Shown here piece by piece: positions 25,221 to 32,947 of a DNA stretch of 64,000 bases (within the stretch, counting starts at the first letter, position 1; every line of letters begins with the position of its first letter). Location of the stretch: contig DASZZZ010000017.1 of assembly GCA_036260375.1 (NCBI GenBank), positions 1-64,000 of the forward strand, given 5' to 3'. This DNA comes from DASZZZ01 sp036260375 (GTDB lineage: Bacteria; Actinomycetota; CADDZG01; WHSQ01). Under the pieces are notes generated by a model. It saw nothing but the letters and a program-made list of their open reading frames with translations, had not been told where the DNA came from and searched no databases. The translations under genes and the position numbers were made by a program.

Positions 25221-26018
25221 GTGAGCGCGCACGGCGCCGGCGCGCGCCGGCCGGGGGCGCTGCCGAACCTCGTCGTCGTCGGGGCGATGAAGTCGGGGAC
25301 GAGCGCGCTGCACGCACTGCTCGACCGCCATCCGCAGATCGCGATGTCCGACCCGAAAGAGCTCAACTTCTTCTTCGGCCCCCCGGTCCTGCCGCGGGAG
25401 CTGGCCGCGATGCGGCCCGCCAAACGGGCGCGCGACGTCGCGTGGCAGATCGGCAACAGGTATCGCGGCGTGGCGTGGTACGCGCGCCATTGGGGGCCGG
25501 ACGCGCCGGTGCGCGGCGAGTCGTCGCCCGGGTACACGTCGCCGGACCGTCCCGAGGTCGCGGCCCGCATGGCGTCGTTGCTGCCCGACGCGCGCCTCGT
25601 GTACATCGTCCGCGACCCCATCGAGCGCGCGCTGTCGCAGTATCGCCACCACCGCGCCGACGGCAGCGAGCGGCGTCCGATCGACGACGCGCTCCTCGAC
25701 CCCCACAGCCAGTACCTCGCGCGCAGCCACTACTACGAGCGTCTGGAGCCCTTCGTCGACCGCTTCGGCGCGCGCCGCGTCGCCGTCGTGTCGCAAGAGG
25801 AGCTCGCGGTCGACCCGCGCTCGGCGTTGCGGCGCGTGTTCGAGCACGCGGGCGCGGACCCGTCCGTGCGCGTGGACGTCGGCGCCGCCCCGGTCGCGCG
25901 CCCCGATCGCCCGCACGCCGGGGACCGCCTGCGGGCTCGGCTCGTGGAGGCGCTGCGCGACGACGCCGCACGCTTGCGCGAGCTCGCGGGCCGCGACTTC
26001 CCGCTCTGGTCGGTCTGA
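25221..26018 (+). CDS. PAPS-dependent sulfotransferase
   Basis: A 265-residue (from 25221) sulfotransferase. The 5'-phosphosulfate loop is in VVGAMKSGTSALHALL, near the N-terminus, and the 3'-phosphate segment is YIVRDPIERALSQYRHH. PKELNFFF after the first helix is typical of bacterial enzymes related to heparan or glycolipid sulfotransferases. It would transfer sulfate from PAPS to a hydroxyl on a glycan, lipid or small molecule. The start is uncertain: GTG at 25158 would overlap the divergent ligase gene, GTG at 25221 avoids that, and neither has a good ribosome-binding site. Confidence 0.87.
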   Translation: MSAHGAGARRPGALPNLVVVGAMKSGTSALHALLDRHPQIAMSDPKELNFFFGPPVLPRELAAMRPAKRARDVAWQIGNRYRGVAWYARHWGPDAPVRGESSPGYTSPDRPEVAARMASLLPDARLVYIVRDPIERALSQYRHHRADGSERRPIDDALLDPHSQYLARSHYYERLEPFVDRFGARRVAVVSQEELAVDPRSALRRVFEHAGADPSVRVDVGAAPVARPDRPHAGDRLRARLVEALRDDAARLRELAGRDFPLWSV

Positions 26019-26025
26019 GCGCGCG

Positions 26026-27258
26026 TCAGCGCCGCATCGTCTCGGCGGTGCGCGCGACGAGGACGAGCGCGACGGCGACCGGCGCCGCGGCGAGCGCGAA
26101 CGCCCACCGGAACCCGAAGCCCGACGCGATCGAGCCGACGAGCACGGGCGCGACGAAGAACGACAGGTCTCCGGCGAAGCGGAACATCCCGACGCCGATC
26201 CCCGAGCGCTCCTCGGGCACGACGTCGGACAGCATCGCGGCGGGCGGCACGCCGGCGAAGCCGGACGCGATCCCCAGCACCGCCATGACGGCGCCGAACG
26301 CGACGATCGTGGGGGCGAACGCGACCGCGGCCGCCAGCACCGACAGCGCGGCCAGCGACGGCACGAGCACCGCCTTGCGCCCGTGGCGGTCGGCGAGCGT
26401 CCCGGCCGGGTACAGCACCACGAACTCCGTCGCGAGCGTGATGCTGAAGACGACGCCGATGCCGGCGGGCGACATCCCGAACTCGTCGGACGCGAACAGC
26501 GGCACGAGCGTGTCGAACAACGCCGCGACGACCCACATGTAGGCGAAGTTGACGACGATCGTCGTGACGACCTCGCGGCGCCGCAACAGCTCGACGACGG
26601 CTCCGCGCGCGCGGGTCGCGCGGGCCGCGTCGTGCGGCGCCGTCTCGGCCGGGGCGGCACGGCGCGGCTCGGGCACGAGACGCCAGTACAGCACCGCGGC
26701 GAGCGCGAGCAGCGCGGCGTACGCGTGCAGGGGGCTCGCGAGTCCGAACGTCTCCGCGAGCACGCCGCCCACGAACCCCCCTGCGACGAGACCGGCGTTG
26801 AACGAGCCGTAGAACAGGCCGAGCGTGCGCGCCATGCGGTCGCGCGGCACCGTCCGCAGGAGGTAGCTGTACTGGGCGGCGATCATCACGGCCGAGCCCA
26901 TGCCCCCCACCGACCAGGCCAGCACCGCGGCCCAGTACGCGGGCGCGAGCCCCGTCGCCGCCGAGCACACCGCGAGCAACGCGAGCCCGCCCGACGACGC
27001 GCGGCGCTCGCCGACGCGGTCGATGATCGAGCCCGCCACCGCGCCCGCGCCGAGGCGCGCGAGGCCGAACCCGCTCACGATGAAGCCGGCGGCGGCGTAG
27101 CCGACCCCGAAGCTGCGCGCGTACAGCGGCAGCACCGGAAGCACGATCCCGAGGCCGAACATCATCACGAACGACAGCGCGATGACGGTCGTCACGGCGC
27201 GGTCCGACAGGATGTCGCGCACGCCGGCGGAGCGGTTGCTCTCGGTGGTGGACGTCAT
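26026..27258 (-). CDS. MFS transporter
   Basis: A 410-residue integral membrane protein with about twelve transmembrane helices in two halves. It has the MFS loop motif ADRHGRKAVL between helices in the second half and a related IDRVGERRA in the first. The substrate is not determinable; the general look is that of a drug- or metabolite-exporting DHA-type member. The ATG at 27258 begins a short polar N-terminus before the first helix (TVIALSFVMMFGLGIVLPVL). An in-frame extension upstream is unlikely. It converges on the sulfotransferase gene with 7 bases between stops. Confidence 0.88.
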   Translation of the reverse strand: MTSTTESNRSAGVRDILSDRAVTTVIALSFVMMFGLGIVLPVLPLYARSFGVGYAAAGFIVSGFGLARLGAGAVAGSIIDRVGERRASSGGLALLAVCSAATGLAPAYWAAVLAWSVGGMGSAVMIAAQYSYLLRTVPRDRMARTLGLFYGSFNAGLVAGGFVGGVLAETFGLASPLHAYAALLALAAVLYWRLVPEPRRAAPAETAPHDAARATRARGAVVELLRRREVVTTIVVNFAYMWVVAALFDTLVPLFASDEFGMSPAGIGVVFSITLATEFVVLYPAGTLADRHGRKAVLVPSLAALSVLAAAVAFAPTIVAFGAVMAVLGIASGFAGVPPAAMLSDVVPEERSGIGVGMFRFAGDLSFFVAPVLVGSIASGFGFRWAFALAAAPVAVALVLVARTAETMRR

Positions 27259-27317
27259 GGCCCGACCGTATCGGGACGCGGTGACACTCCATGACACGAG
27301 CGCCCGTCGAATCCGTA

Positions 27318-27347
27318 TTGACCCTTTCGCGCGCCGGGTGCTTTGAT
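27318..27347 (+). promoter_or_regulatory. Candidate sigma-70-type promoter
   Basis: TTGACC (27318-27323) and TTTGAT (27342-27347) are separated by 18 bases and lie about 200 bases ahead of the peptidoglycan-binding gene, in a 287-base divergent intergenic region. The call rests on sequence likeness only. Confidence 0.35.
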
Positions 27348-27545
27348 CGCGCGGCTGGGTGAACGAGGAGGCCGTGGTGCCCGAGTCACCTCCCCCATGA
27401 CCGCCGACCTTCCGGGCGGGCCGGGCGACGCGGTGGGCACCGGACGAGCACCTTGCGAGCACCGCGCTCGAGGCGGTGCGACGACGGGGCGGACGGGATC
27501 GATTCGCGGCGCGGCGGACGAGCGACACGACCAGGAGGTGCGACG

Positions 27546-28148
27546 GTGAACCATCCCTTGCTCAAGCGTGGATCGAAGGGCGTCGAGGTCCGGCGCCTGC
27601 AGAGCGCCCTGCGCGACGCGGGCTTCTCGCTCGACGTCGACGGCGACTTCGGCGAGCGGACCGAAGCCGCGGTGCGGGACTTCCAGCGAAAGAAGGAGCT
27701 CGACGTCGACGGCGTCGTCGGCGACGACACGTGGAAGGCGCTGCGCAAGTTCCTCGGCGACAAGGCCGACGAGCGGCTCAACCAAGTCGGCAGCGTCGTC
27801 GAGCTCGGGCACTGGATGCAGGACCGCGGCTTCGTCGTGTCGGAGCATCCGTCGTTCGGCATCGTGCACCAGGTGCACACGACCGGCTCGCTGCACTACG
27901 TCGCCCAGGCCCTCGACGTGAACCACAACTTCCACTCGGCCGACGACGCGCGCGAGTGGGCGAACGAGACCGAGGCGCTGAAGTGGCTCTACGACCGCGT
28001 CCTGCGCGCCGCGCGCAAGCACGACTGGCCCCTCGACGAGATGTTCTTCGACGGCTTCGGGTTCAAGAAGGAGGCGCCGGGCTCCAACTCGCCGATCGGC
28101 GGGCACGACACGCATCTGCACGTCGGCTTCTTCGCCAAGACGTGGTGA
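27546..28148 (+). CDS. Peptidoglycan-binding-domain protein with C-terminal M15-like region
   Basis: A 200-residue protein. Residues about 5-60 form a PG_binding_1 domain (KRGSKGVEVRRLQSALRDAG, DGDFGERTEAAVRDFQ, VDGVVGDDTWKAL). The C-terminal part has His and Asp residues in SLHYVAQALDVNHNFH and GGHDTHLHVGF. That HxxxxxxxD...HxH layout recalls M15-type (D-Ala-D-Ala carboxypeptidase-like) metal sites, though it is not a textbook match. No signal peptide is visible, which is odd for a wall enzyme. AGGAGG lies before the GTG start. A cell-wall or spore-coat role is inference. Confidence 0.75.
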   Translation: MNHPLLKRGSKGVEVRRLQSALRDAGFSLDVDGDFGERTEAAVRDFQRKKELDVDGVVGDDTWKALRKFLGDKADERLNQVGSVVELGHWMQDRGFVVSEHPSFGIVHQVHTTGSLHYVAQALDVNHNFHSADDAREWANETEALKWLYDRVLRAARKHDWPLDEMFFDGFGFKKEAPGSNSPIGGHDTHLHVGFFAKTW

Positions 28149-28153
28149 GGGCC

Positions 28154-28194
28154 GCGCCCGTCGCGCCCGCTCCGTGAGCGGACGCGACGGGCGC
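28154..28194. terminator. Long bidirectional hairpin terminator
   Basis: Arms 28154-28165 and 28183-28194 are exact reverse complements. The inner CCGCTC and GAGCGG also pair, giving an 18-bp stem with one 1x1 mismatch and a 3-base loop. It lies between the convergent peptidoglycan-binding and M14 genes. Confidence 0.8.
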
Positions 28195-28208
28195 GATCCG
28201 GGCGGCGG

Positions 28209-30623
28209 CTAGTCCGACGCCGTCCAGTAGAGCGCTGCGGCGACCTGCGCGAACAGGCCCTTCGGGTGGTCGCGGAACAACGGGTTCGTCCCGAACAGCA
28301 CCGCGCGGCCCCCGTCCGACGTCCCGTGCACGATCGACGCGTGGCCGGCCGCGTCGTCCTGCCCGCTACCGGCGCGCGCGCCGCTGCAGTCGTTGGCGCC
28401 TGCCTCGTCGTCGCCGAGCCAGTGCCCGCCGACGAAGAAGTCGCCCGGCGCGAAGCGCTCCGACACGGCCACCCCGGGACCGAGCTCGGTGAACCACAGC
28501 GGGTCGTACACGAACGAGGTGTCGTGCGGCGCGTAGCTCGCCGTGACGGGCGAGCCGCCCGGGTGCTCGACCTCGACGACGCCGTTGGCGATCGAGCACC
28601 ACGGCCCCGCGCCCGTGTCGACGGGCAGCACGCCCGCGGCGTCGTTGAACGCGACGCCCTCGAAGCCGCGGCCGACCAGCCCGCCGCCCGAGGCGAGGAA
28701 GTCGTCGACCTCGGCGCGCGCGGTCGCGCCGAGCGACTCGTAGTCGAGGCCCGACGACACCATGAGCACGTCGTAGCCCGACAGGTCGAAGCCGGCGTCG
28801 AGGTCGTCGCCGGTCACGGGGTCGACCTCGAACCCGAGCTGGTCGAGGACGAAGAGCTCCGAGCCCTCGACCGCGGCGGCGATCTCGGGCCGCTCGAGCG
28901 GGGCGCGGTCGTCGGGCGCGCGCCGCAGCGCGTCGAAGTCGAGCCCGTACGTCGCCGCGAGCGTCGTGAGCTCCGGCTTGGCGTCGGCCGGCACGAGCAC
29001 GCGCCCGTCGTCGGTGCGCTCGAGCGAGAAGCTCATGTCGAGCAGGTCGTTGACCGCCAGGACCGCGGCCACGTCGTCGAGCTCGAGGGCGTACGCCGCA
29101 GCCCGCCCCCCGTCCACGCCGCCGTCGGCCTCCTGCCCACCGCGCAGACGCACCGCGCGGACGTCGAAGTCGGTCCCGCGCGCGACGACGTCGACGGTCG
29201 CCCCCCACAGCAGCGAGTGGCTCCAGCCGGAGATGTCGTACATCTGCGGGACGCGGTCGCTGATGTCGTGGCCGCGCTCGAGCATCGTGTTCGCGAGCCC
29301 GCGCTTGGGCTGGTTCATGTCGACGACGTACGAGTCGCGCGGGTACGTCTCTCCGCCGACGGTGAACGACTCCGTCGCGCGCCACACCTGTACGTCGTTG
29401 ACGAGGAGATGGTTGACGAGGCGCGCCGCGGCGGTCTCGCTGCGCTGACCGCCGCCGACCGGGATGACGTACGCCTCGGGGAACGTCGTCGTGTAGACGT
29501 CCTCCGGCCCCCACAGCCCGCCGAACGGGATCGGCACGCCGGGCTCGCCGGCCGTGCCGCGCCGGAAGATCTCGATCTGGTCGCGCACCATGCCGAGCCG
29601 GTTCTCGGACGCGAACTCGAGCGCCTCCCACACCGCGCCGACGTGCCAGCGCGTGTTGATCTCGGCGCGCCGGCGCCGCTCCTCCGGCGGGAGGTTGACC
29701 GCCGAGTTGTTGACTCGCAGCGGCGACTCGAGCGTGTGGCCGTAGGAGCCGTGGTACATGGCGTACATCGGCGTGAAGATCGGGGGCCAGTCGTCCCAGT
29801 CGCCGGGCGCGAAGTCGCGGTACGGGATCCACGGCTCGAGCCCCGTCGCGGCCTCGCTGCCGGCCGCCATCGCCTCGGCCTGGTCGAAGGCCCACTTGAT
29901 GTAGAGGTCGTACTCGTAGTTGGGGTTGTGCGGCGGCGTCGCCGGCTCGATGAGCCCGCCCGGGCCGACGTAGCCGTGCAGGTCGAGCGTCACCATCGGG
30001 TTCCACTCGGCGAGCAGCCGCTGCGTGATCGAGGACTCCGGCTGCGACAGCGTGGCGAAGTCGCGGTTGAGGTCGAAGTCGTTGACGTTGCGGCGCTGTC
30101 CGAGAACGCGTCCGTCGGGGTTCTGCACGACGTTGAACAGCACGATCGTGTTGCGCAGGATCTTGCGGGTCTCGGCGTCGTCCGAGAACGCGAGCTGCTC
30201 GATCAGGCGCAGCGAGGCGTCGACGCCCTCCCACTCGTTGCCGTGGATCGAGCCGTTGACGAACACCGGCACCTTGAAGTCACGGAACTCGTCGATGCGG
30301 CGCTGCGCCGCCGCGGGGTCGCGCAGCATGAGGTTGCGCAGCGCCATGTAGCGCCCGAGGCGGCCGAACGAGCGCGGCTCGCTCACCATCGCGAGGTAGA
30401 GGTCGCGGCCCTGCACCGACTCCCCGATCACCTCCACCTTGACCCGCTCGCTCGCGGTGTCGATGGCGCGCAGCCGCGGCCCGATCTCGTGGTACGCGAC
30501 GAGACCCGGGGGCAGGTCCTCGTTGACCTCCGCGGGAGGGTTCCACGGGTCCGCGCCCATGACCGGCGCGACCGCGCCGGCGAGCAGTACGAGAGACGAG
30601 ACCAGCACCCACAGCCGCCGCAT
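28209..30623 (-). CDS. Secreted M14-family metallopeptidase
   Basis: An 804-residue exported protein with signal peptide MRRLWVLVSSLVLLAGAVAP (cleavage near VMGA-DPW). The M14 domain has zinc ligands H127 and E130 in NGSIHGNEWEGVD, then QNPDGRVLGQRRNVNDFDLN and the third ligand His in TLDLHGYVGPGG. The remaining 500 residues include a ThuA/amidotransferase-like segment (SGYDVLMVSSGLDYESLG) and a C-terminal beta-rich part. It is a distant paralogue of the 1005-residue protein at 19930, with different N-terminal architecture. The ATG at 30623 has GGAGGG upstream; an earlier in-frame start would put 31 non-signal residues in front. Confidence 0.88.
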   Translation of the reverse strand: MRRLWVLVSSLVLLAGAVAPVMGADPWNPPAEVNEDLPPGLVAYHEIGPRLRAIDTASERVKVEVIGESVQGRDLYLAMVSEPRSFGRLGRYMALRNLMLRDPAAAQRRIDEFRDFKVPVFVNGSIHGNEWEGVDASLRLIEQLAFSDDAETRKILRNTIVLFNVVQNPDGRVLGQRRNVNDFDLNRDFATLSQPESSITQRLLAEWNPMVTLDLHGYVGPGGLIEPATPPHNPNYEYDLYIKWAFDQAEAMAAGSEAATGLEPWIPYRDFAPGDWDDWPPIFTPMYAMYHGSYGHTLESPLRVNNSAVNLPPEERRRRAEINTRWHVGAVWEALEFASENRLGMVRDQIEIFRRGTAGEPGVPIPFGGLWGPEDVYTTTFPEAYVIPVGGGQRSETAAARLVNHLLVNDVQVWRATESFTVGGETYPRDSYVVDMNQPKRGLANTMLERGHDISDRVPQMYDISGWSHSLLWGATVDVVARGTDFDVRAVRLRGGQEADGGVDGGRAAAYALELDDVAAVLAVNDLLDMSFSLERTDDGRVLVPADAKPELTTLAATYGLDFDALRRAPDDRAPLERPEIAAAVEGSELFVLDQLGFEVDPVTGDDLDAGFDLSGYDVLMVSSGLDYESLGATARAEVDDFLASGGGLVGRGFEGVAFNDAAGVLPVDTGAGPWCSIANGVVEVEHPGGSPVTASYAPHDTSFVYDPLWFTELGPGVAVSERFAPGDFFVGGHWLGDDEAGANDCSGARAGSGQDDAAGHASIVHGTSDGGRAVLFGTNPLFRDHPKGLFAQVAAALYWTASD

Positions 30624-30751
30624 GAGAACCCTCCGAGAGCTTGCGCGGGCGGCGAGCGCCGCCCCCAGGTGTACGCCGAGGGCGCCAGCATCCGCCCGCG
30701 CGGACCGGCGCGTCAAGGCGCGTGGCGGCGCGGCGTGGTAGACCCTCGACC

Positions 30752-31363
30752 ATGACTCGGACCGGCCCCGAGAGCGAGCCGCGGGCGGCGGGCGCGGACC
30801 TCGGCGAGCACCTCGACGCGGTCCTGATCGGCGGCATGGAGCCCGTCATCGTCGAGCTCGTCGACTACCGGCCCGAGTGGCCGCGCACCTTCGAGTCCGA
30901 GCGCAACCGGCTGCGCGCCGCGGTCGGGCCCGTCGCCCGCCGGATCGAGCACGTGGGTTCGACATCGGTCCCGCGGCTCGCCGCGAAGGACGTCGTCGAC
31001 GTCGTCATGACCGTGGACGACGTCGAGCAGGAGTCCTACGCCCGCCCGGTCGAGGCGCTCGGCTACGCGCTGCGCGTGCGCGAGCCGGGACACCGCTGCT
31101 ACCGGCTGATGGACCCGCGCGTGAACCTCCACGTATGGGGCGACGACGACCCCGAGGTCGCCAAGTACCTCGCGTTCCGCGACCGCCTGCGCGCTCACGA
31201 CGAGGACCGCGCGCTCTACGAGCGCGTCAAGCGCGACCTCGCGGGCCGCGAGTACGACGACGTCAACTTCTACGCCGACGCCAAGGGCGAGGTCATCCAC
31301 GAGATCCTCGCGCGCGCCGAGCGGTCCGGGGGCAGGACCTCGCCGGCCCAGCGTCCGACGTAG
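30752..31363 (+). CDS. GrpB/UPF0157 family protein
   Basis: A 203-residue protein of the GrpB family, a nucleotidyltransferase-like fold. The family core is seen in VELVDYRPEWPRTFESER, RIEHVGSTSVPRLAAKDVVD and VNLHVWGDDDPEVAKYLAFR. The GST motif with following acidic residues is the nucleotidyltransferase-like site. GrpB proteins are widespread in Gram-positive bacteria and have been found alone or fused to dephospho-CoA kinase. The precise reaction is unsettled. The ATG at 30752 was preferred over longer frames that begin inside the divergent M14 leader. Confidence 0.85.
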   Translation: MTRTGPESEPRAAGADLGEHLDAVLIGGMEPVIVELVDYRPEWPRTFESERNRLRAAVGPVARRIEHVGSTSVPRLAAKDVVDVVMTVDDVEQESYARPVEALGYALRVREPGHRCYRLMDPRVNLHVWGDDDPEVAKYLAFRDRLRAHDEDRALYERVKRDLAGREYDDVNFYADAKGEVIHEILARAERSGGRTSPAQRPT

Positions 31364-31528
31364 ATCGCCGACGTGCGACCGCCACGGCAGAATGGGCCGG
31401 TGCGTCGCCGGAAGGCTCCACGACACGTCCCGCGCGCTCGGCGACGCATCGCGCGCTTCCAACCAACTGGACACGGCGCCCGCCGCGCGCACATAATCGC
31501 CCCCAACCTACTCCTTGGAAGGTTTCGG

Positions 31529-32308
31529 ATGCAGCGTGCAAGCTACTTCCCGTGCGCGACGGCGCACGTGCGCGACGGTACGCACGGGGTGGCCGAAGCC
31601 GCGGTGGCGCTCGTGGCGGTACCACCGCGCCTAGCCGGCGCCATCGCCGAGGCCCTCGACCGCAAGGGGTTCGTGTGCGTCGTGACGTTCGCGCCCGGTC
31701 GCGTCCTGAAGTGCCTGGTCGAGGCGGCCGTCGACGTCGCCATCGTCGACCTCGACTACGTGCCGCTCGAGCGAGCCGTCGTCGAGGCCGCGCGCGACGG
31801 CTCGCCGGTCCCGTTGGTGGAGGTCGCACGCGCCGCGGTCCCCGGTCGGGCTCGCGCCGCCGTGACGCGCGGGTCCATAGACGCCCTCGCCGATCGCGCT
31901 CTGCTCGCTGCTCGCCGCAGGGCGCGGTCGGAGGACGCGCTCCAGTGGGGCGCGCTGACGCTCGACGTCCCGAGCCGGCGCGCGTGGTGGCGTTCGGTCC
32001 CGATCGACCTGACCGCGCTGCAGTTCAGGATCCTGCGAACGCTCGTGGCGGCGCGCGGCGCCGTCGTCACGGGCGAGGACCTCGCGCGCGTCGTCTGGGG
32101 GACGTCGGCCTTCCACGACCACGAACGGCTGCTCGCCCACGTCCGCAGGATCCGCAAGCGCATCGAGAGCGATCCGTCACGTCCGCGCTTCCTGCTCACC
32201 GTGCGCGGCGAGGGCTTCCGCCTCGCGGCCGACGACGACGCCGTCCGTAGCGAGGAGCCGGCGTACTCGCTACGGACGCGTGAGATGGACGCGACCACGA
32301 CGCTCTAG
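31529..32308 (+). CDS. OmpR-type winged-helix regulator with degenerate receiver
   Basis: A 259-residue protein. Residues about 20-130 resemble a receiver domain (VALVAVPPRLAGAIAEALD, VDVAIVDLDYVPLERAV) but lack the acidic pair after beta-1. Phosphorylation is therefore doubtful. The C-terminal Trans_reg_C domain is sound: LTALQFRILRTLVAARGAVV, VVWG, ERLLAHVRRIRKRIESDP and LLTVRGEGFRLA. The ATG at 31529 has GGAAGG upstream. It converges on the RHS operon and their stop codons overlap by two bases, so it is not co-transcribed with it. No histidine kinase is adjacent. Confidence 0.82.
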   Translation: MQRASYFPCATAHVRDGTHGVAEAAVALVAVPPRLAGAIAEALDRKGFVCVVTFAPGRVLKCLVEAAVDVAIVDLDYVPLERAVVEAARDGSPVPLVEVARAAVPGRARAAVTRGSIDALADRALLAARRRARSEDALQWGALTLDVPSRRAWWRSVPIDLTALQFRILRTLVAARGAVVTGEDLARVVWGTSAFHDHERLLAHVRRIRKRIESDPSRPRFLLTVRGEGFRLAADDDAVRSEEPAYSLRTREMDATTTL

Positions 32309-32649
32309 CGTCCCGGCGCCTTCCGCTCGTTCGCCTCGATCGCGGCCCGAAGCCGGCGGTGCCTCACGCGCATCCCCGCGACGTAACCGACCGTGACGCC
32401 GGCCACCGTGACGATCGACACCTCGTCGAACAGGACGTAAGCGGTAGCCGCCGCGATCAGCGCCGCGAACGGCGCGCCGAGCCAGGGGTTCTCGTACCAC
32501 GCCGACAGCCTGCGCCGCGCGAAGCCTGCGACGAGCCCTGCGGTCTCGGCGTCGGGCGCCTCCTCGCCCTTGTGCGCAACGCGCGAGATGCGGCGGCGCT
32601 CGGACCAGCCGAGCGCTGCCCATCGTCGCTCGAAGCCGTCGCCGGTCAA
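32305..32649 (-). CDS. Small membrane protein, candidate accessory/immunity gene of the RHS operon
   Basis: A 114-residue protein with a soluble, charged N-terminus (RRWAALGWSERRRISRVAHK) and two closely spaced hydrophobic segments (about residues 58-74, APFAALIAAATAYVLF, and 79-93, IVTVAGVTVGYVAGM). It ends in a basic tail. I do not recognise the family. It is the last gene of a leftward set behind the 2495-residue RHS protein, 34 bases after the 78-residue membrane protein. Small membrane proteins in this position are often immunity factors for membrane-active toxin tips. That is inference from position and topology only. Confidence 0.65.
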   Translation of the reverse strand: MTGDGFERRWAALGWSERRRISRVAHKGEEAPDAETAGLVAGFARRRLSAWYENPWLGAPFAALIAAATAYVLFDEVSIVTVAGVTVGYVAGMRVRHRRLRAAIEANERKAPGR

Positions 32650-32683
32650 CGCGCGGGCCGCGCCACGAGGCGGGCGTCCGCGC

Positions 32684-32920
32684 TCACGTCGACGACTCCT
32701 TCATCTTGCGGTTCGCCCACACCATGACGGCGATGCCCGCAGCGATCGCGACCGCACCGAGCGCGGCCGCCCACACCGACGACTCGTCGCCGACGATCTC
32801 GACGACGCCGATGCCCTGGAGGAACGCCGCGGCGCCCGCTCCCGTGATCGCGCCGCCGGCGTGGCGAATCCCCCTGAACAGGGCCGCGCCTGCCCAGCCC
32901 CGATGGTGGTCAGCTGCCAT
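32684..32920 (-). CDS. 78-aa membrane protein, candidate immunity protein for the RHS tip
   Basis: A 78-residue protein with two hydrophobic, glycine/alanine-rich segments (GGAITGAGAAAFLQGIGVV and ALGAVAIAAGIAVMVW) separated by the acidic loop EIVGDESS. It ends in RKMKESST. GGAGGGAC lies before the ATG. It starts 27 bases after the RHS stop on the same strand, where RHS immunity genes usually sit, and its two-helix form suits neutralising a membrane-inserting toxin. No named family is recognised, and there is no direct evidence of immunity. Confidence 0.65.
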   Translation of the reverse strand: MAADHHRGWAGAALFRGIRHAGGAITGAGAAAFLQGIGVVEIVGDESSVWAAALGAVAIAAGIAVMVWANRKMKESST

Positions 32921-32947
32921 GCCGTCCCTCCGACTCGCGTGCTCGTG

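Noticed and set aside
28266..30755. 829-residue rightward frame opposite the second M14 gene
   Set aside because: Same reason: composition-driven antisense frame.
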